Below, in pieces: positions 60,873-64,000 of a DNA stretch of 64,000 nucleotides (its first letter is position 1; every line of letters starts with the position of its first letter). The position numbers were made by a program, and so were the translations under genes. Origin of the DNA: Planctomycetota bacterium (GTDB lineage: Bacteria > Planctomycetota > PLA2); assembly GCA_021776785.1 (NCBI GenBank), contig JAJFFF010000016.1:1-64000 (forward strand). The letters are read 5' to 3'. The notes below the pieces were generated by a model that saw only the letters and a list, made by a program, of their open reading frames with translations, made no database searches and had not been told where the DNA came from.

Positions 60873-62684
60873 CTATTTTTGGGTCGTGCTCGGCGCCACG
60901 ATGGCGTGCGCGCCCATCGGTGCCGGAGAGCTATCGGTGCGCGGCTCCTTGCTCTCGCTGATCGGTAGGAGAACGCGCATCAGCGTTCCCTTGCCGAGCT
61001 CCGATTCGCATCGAATCGTGCCGCCATGCTGATGGATCACGCCGTGAACCGTCGCCAGTCCCAAGCCGGTGCCCTTGCCCGCTTCTTTGGTCGTGAAGAA
61101 CGGATCGAAGATTCGCTCCACGACGTCGGGCGGAATGCCCTCGCCATCATCCTCGACGCACATCTCAGCCCAGACTCCGGGTTGAAGGTTGAATGCGCGC
61201 GCCTCCCGACGCGACAGCGTCCGTTGCGCGACGCGGATGCAGAGTGAGCCGCCCTTGGGCATCGCGTCGCGGGCATTGACGACGAGGTTGATGATCACCT
61301 GTTCGATCTGGCCCCAGTCCGCAAGGACCGAGACGTCGCCGCTCGGAAGCTCGTGCTCGATGATCACGGATTCGCCGGCGAGCTGGCCCAACAGGTTAGT
61401 CATCTGGCGGACGACGCGGCCGAGATCGATGATCTCACGGCTCAGCGGTTGCCGCCGCGCGAACGCAAGCAGCTGCTGCGTGAGCTTCCGTGCGCGCTCT
61501 CCGGTTTCGATGATCGAGCGCAAACGCCGCGCAATCGGGGGCGTGACGTCGGCCCGCTGCGCGGTGACCTCCGCCTGTCCCAAGATCACCGTGAGCAGGT
61601 TGTTGAAGTCGTGCGCGATGCCCCCGCCCAGCGTGGCGATGGACTGGAGCTTCTCGTTGCGCACGATGTGGTCCTGCATTTCGCGCCGATACGTGACGTC
61701 GGTCGCCGTTCCGATCACGCCGACGATTTCGCCGCGGTTGCCGCGCATCGGCGTCGCGCTAAACATCAGATTGATCGACCGGCCGTCCGCGTGCACGTGC
61801 GTCGATTCATAGTGCACGCGCATCTCGGCGCCGGCGAGCAGCGCGCGGAATGCGAGCACATCGCGTTCGCGGTTCTCCGGGGATGCAAACTCCCAGAACG
61901 GACGGCCCAACATGTCTTCGCGGCGATGTCCGTAGACACGCTTCGCCGCGCGGTTGAGAAAGGTCCAGTTGCCCTCCACGTCAACGCCCCAAATCAAGTC
62001 GCGGGCGCTTTCGACGAGCATGTGACTATGGGCCGCTTGGGCGCGCAGTCGATTCGCGTCCGTACGCCACGTCCAAACGGACACTCCCAGCGTCATGAGC
62101 GACAGGATGGAGAGCAGGGCGGCGTAGGTCAGCGCGTTCCAGGTGACGTCCAGGGCGGAGCGCGAGATGGTGGAAGCTCGTTGTCGCTCATCGATTAGGG
62201 CGCCGACGGCCGTGTCGAAGTTGGCCGCTTCGTCGACGAGACACTCGACCCAAGCCTCGCTGTTGAACTTGGGTTGTCCAAGTTTGTCGCCGCCTTGAAA
62301 CGCTGCCGCAAGGCGCAAACTCTGATGCGAGATTTGCCGGCGCCAGTCGCTTCTGTCGTCGGGGACATCGGCGATCGTTTCGGCGAGCCGGGTCGAGCGC
62401 AGATCGCGAATCAGCAGCTCGGGAAGCGTGTACGAACTGCCTTCCGCAAAGATTCGTTCGGCGGTCGCGGTGGCGCGGATCGCGCGGGTGCGGAGTTCGC
62501 TTGCGGCGTGGTTTCGCGCTACGTCGCGAAGAAACTCGTGGCGTTGGGACTCGAGGCGGCGCACGAGAACGCCACACCAGACGACCATAGCGAACGAAAC
62601 GAGCCCAATCGACCAAGCGATGGTCGCACGGACGCTCTGCGGCTCGCGTTGCCCCAGACCCGGGGCCCTCCTTCTCCTACGCAC
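60873..62684 (-). CDS. PAS-domain sensor histidine kinase
   Basis: 603 residues from a GTG at 62684 (a longer frame to 62774 is possible; no clear ribosome binding site decides). Helix 1 at about 21-41, a periplasmic helical sensor domain of about 140 residues, helix 2 at 183-205, a PAS domain about 220-335 ([20 protein letters not shown]), a dimerisation/phosphoacceptor domain ([20 protein letters not shown], phospho-acceptor His358), and the ATPase with N-box [23 protein letters not shown] and [11 protein letters not shown]. Sensor of an unknown signal; no response regulator is adjacent. Confidence 0.9.
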   Translation of the reverse strand: MRRRRRAPGLGQREPQSVRATIAWSIGLVSFAMVVWCGVLVRRLESQRHEFLRDVARNHAASELRTRAIRATATAERIFAEGSSYTLPELLIRDLRSTRLAETIADVPDDRSDWRRQISHQSLRLAAAFQGGDKLGQPKFNSEAWVECLVDEAANFDTAVGALIDERQRASTISRSALDVTWNALTYAALLSILSLMTLGVSVWTWRTDANRLRAQAAHSHMLVESARDLIWGVDVEGNWTFLNRAAKRVYGHRREDMLGRPFWEFASPENRERDVLAFRALLAGAEMRVHYESTHVHADGRSINLMFSATPMRGNRGEIVGVIGTATDVTYRREMQDHIVRNEKLQSIATLGGGIAHDFNNLLTVILGQAEVTAQRADVTPPIARRLRSIIETGERARKLTQQLLAFARRQPLSREIIDLGRVVRQMTNLLGQLAGESVIIEHELPSGDVSVLADWGQIEQVIINLVVNARDAMPKGGSLCIRVAQRTLSRREARAFNLQPGVWAEMCVEDDGEGIPPDVVERIFDPFFTTKEAGKGTGLGLATVHGVIHQHGGTIRCESELGKGTLMRVLLPISESKEPRTDSSPAPMGAHAIVAPSTTQK

Positions 62685-62822
62685 TAGAGATCTTTCGGCG
62701 TTCCGTCGGTGCGCCGTGAAGGAAACGCGCCGTCTCGATTTGGGACGAGGCCCCAAAACGCCCCGCCAAAGCACGATTTGTTTGGGGGGCCATAGGATAG
62801 GGCGGTCCCGAGTGGACTCACC

Positions 62823-63977
62823 ATGCTCTCGTACGTCTGGCGCAACCTCCTCACCCGCAAGATCCGCACGGCCCTGTCCGTTCTCGGTGTTTCCGCCAGC
62901 GTCGCCGGGATCGTCGCGCTGATTTCGATTGCCTATGGCATGCGGTCGAGCATCGACGCCTACATGGAAGGCGGGGGCGCGTCCCTCATCGTCTACTCAG
63001 GCCACGTTGCCGACCTGATTTTCTCGTCCGTGAAGCAAGAAGAGCTCGACGCGATTGCTGCGTGGGACGACGTCGAAGACGTCTCGCGCTCACACTTTTT
63101 CATGGTGAAGCCGCCGGCGCCCCTCGACGGAGGCGAGTCCGATCTGGCGATGCTGTTCTGCTTCGGGCGGTACCGCGGAGAGCGCATGCTTGAGCAGTTT
63201 GCGACGCGGCTGACCGAAGGCGGATTGTTTCGCAACAAAAACGAGATCATTGCGAGTGTGTCGATCGCCGACGCGCTGGGGTGGAAGCTCAACGACGAGG
63301 TCGAGGTGTTTCCCGGGCAGGCGTTCAAAGTCGTGGGACTCTACGAGTCGCCGAGCAACTGGGAACAGCTCGGCGTCATGATGGATGCCGACGTGTTGGG
63401 CGAAAAACTCGGGCGCCGCGACAACTACAACATCGCGTTTATCTATTGCAAAACCGCCGACGGAGCGCGAAGCGCGGACGAGATTTCTGCGGCGACCGCC
63501 GCCGCGATTCAGGAGAAGTATCCCCATCTAAAGGCCATCAAGCCGGGAGAGTTCACGTCGAGCTTTAAGGAACAACTCGCGATCATGGATGAGTTCATCG
63601 CGATGATCACGGTGATCGCGTTGGTCGTCGGTGTGCTGGGCGTGCTCAACACCATGATGATGAGCGTGCACGAGCGGACGCGCGAGATCGGTATGTTGCG
63701 TGCGCTCGGGTGGTCGCGGGGCTGGGTCATCAAGCTGATCCTTCTCGAAGGCGTTGTGCTGTGCGCGATCGGCGGAGCGTTTGGACTCCTGTTTGGATAC
63801 TTAGGCAGCGAACTCCTGATCGCGGCGTATCCGCAAGCTCACTTGGTCGCGGTGTATCTGCCGAGCACATTCGTGAAGGGCGGGATCGTCGCGTTCGCGG
63901 TTGGCTTGCTCGCCGCGCTGTATCCGGCCTACGCGGCGTCCAATCTGCGGCCGGTGGTGGCGTTGCGCTATGAGTAG
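62823..63977 (+). CDS. MacB/LolC-type ABC permease (FtsX domain)
   Basis: 384 residues. N-terminal helix, a periplasmic domain of about 200 residues (MacB-PCD-like), and the C-terminal FtsX domain with three helices (MITVIALVVGVLGVLNTMMM, ERTREIGMLRALGWSRGWVI, LIAAYPQAHLVAVYLPSTF). These permeases export lipoproteins, drugs or toxins or transmit signals. The next gene overlaps by 8 bp and begins like the ATPase partner. Divergent from the histidine kinase, which may regulate it. Confidence 0.88.
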   Translation: MLSYVWRNLLTRKIRTALSVLGVSASVAGIVALISIAYGMRSSIDAYMEGGGASLIVYSGHVADLIFSSVKQEELDAIAAWDDVEDVSRSHFFMVKPPAPLDGGESDLAMLFCFGRYRGERMLEQFATRLTEGGLFRNKNEIIASVSIADALGWKLNDEVEVFPGQAFKVVGLYESPSNWEQLGVMMDADVLGEKLGRRDNYNIAFIYCKTADGARSADEISAATAAAIQEKYPHLKAIKPGEFTSSFKEQLAIMDEFIAMITVIALVVGVLGVLNTMMMSVHERTREIGMLRALGWSRGWVIKLILLEGVVLCAIGGAFGLLFGYLGSELLIAAYPQAHLVAVYLPSTFVKGGIVAFAVGLLAALYPAYAASNLRPVVALRYE

Positions 63978-64000
63978 TCCGCTGGTTGTGTTCGAGGGCG
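63970..64000 (+). CDS. Start of a probable ABC ATPase gene (cut by the window end)
   Basis: Starts ATG at 63970, overlapping the permease stop by 8 bases, and encodes MSSPLVVFEG before the window ends. The LVVFEG opening and the overlap with an FtsX permease suggest the ATP-binding partner. Only ten residues are visible, so this is a context call. Confidence 0.55.
   Translation, partial: MSSPLVVFEG

Overview
This is a GC-rich bacterial chromosome segment with about 58 protein-coding genes, one clear tRNA and a large amount of repetitive intergenic DNA. The gene content points to a Planctomycetota-like organism, but only by inference. It includes a DUF1800/DUF1501 secreted pair, many very long exported TPR/HEAT proteins of unknown function, a PQQ-type sugar dehydrogenase fused to c-type haem domains, a YtrA-type GntR/ABC operon, bactofilins, an aa3/caa3-type oxidase remnant and many small lipoproteins. 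There is no rRNA, ribosomal-protein cluster or other strong taxonomic marker, so the phylum is a suggestion.

Layout. 0-9 kb: lipoproteins, a kinase fragment, a secreted dihaem sorbosone-dehydrogenase-like protein, an esterase with a PDZ domain, a TPR protein and a STAS protein. 9-14.6 kb: a hairpin repeat array, cytochrome c oxidase subunits IV and III, a PEP-synthase-like protein and glutamate dehydrogenase. 14.7-19.7 kb: an exported protein, DUF1800, DUF1501 and two tandem small membrane proteins. 20-23.3 kb: a VKOR-DsbA disulfide-forming protein with a cysteine-depleted partner, a VOC protein, a second repeat array and the initiator tRNA. 23.4-29 kb: a TPR/HEAT protein with trmB, an NtrC-like regulator with a dead ATPase, a foldback element, a third repeat array and two bactofilins. 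29-36 kb: two FAD oxidoreductases, two tiny membrane proteins, mutS and a secreted protein broken by two in-frame TGA codons. 36-44 kb: a fourth repeat array, a SYLF protein, an AraC regulator, a VOC protein, and a GntR-ABC-permease-permease operon with one permease frame-broken. 44-52 kb: a Fis-type regulator, DUF2071, nitroreductase, a RuBisCO-like protein, a binding-protein/metzincin fusion, a third foldback element and a cation-chloride-cotransporter-like protein. 52-64 kb: a membrane MutS-family ATPase, a double amidohydrolase, a viologen-exporter-type ABC operon behind a strong terminator, an exported protein, a PAS histidine kinase and a MacB/LolC-type permease.

The most unusual content is intergenic. 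A family of palindromic repeats sits immediately 3' of four different genes (9.3-9.9, 22.7-23.1, 27.9-28.1 and 36.3-36.4 kb), always in the same orientation relative to the adjacent gene end. The core is an 8-bp stem with a four-base loop, and compensatory changes are visible between copies. A second family of 200-290 bp near-perfect foldback elements (27.65, 43.73 and 49.2 kb) shares a conserved inner motif and partly shared termini. At the protein level the most striking gene is an exported fusion of a Leu/Ile/Val-type periplasmic binding protein with a C-terminal HExxHxxGxxH protease-like motif (47.3-49.2 kb).

All functional calls come from reading motifs and domain architecture by eye. 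No database search was run.
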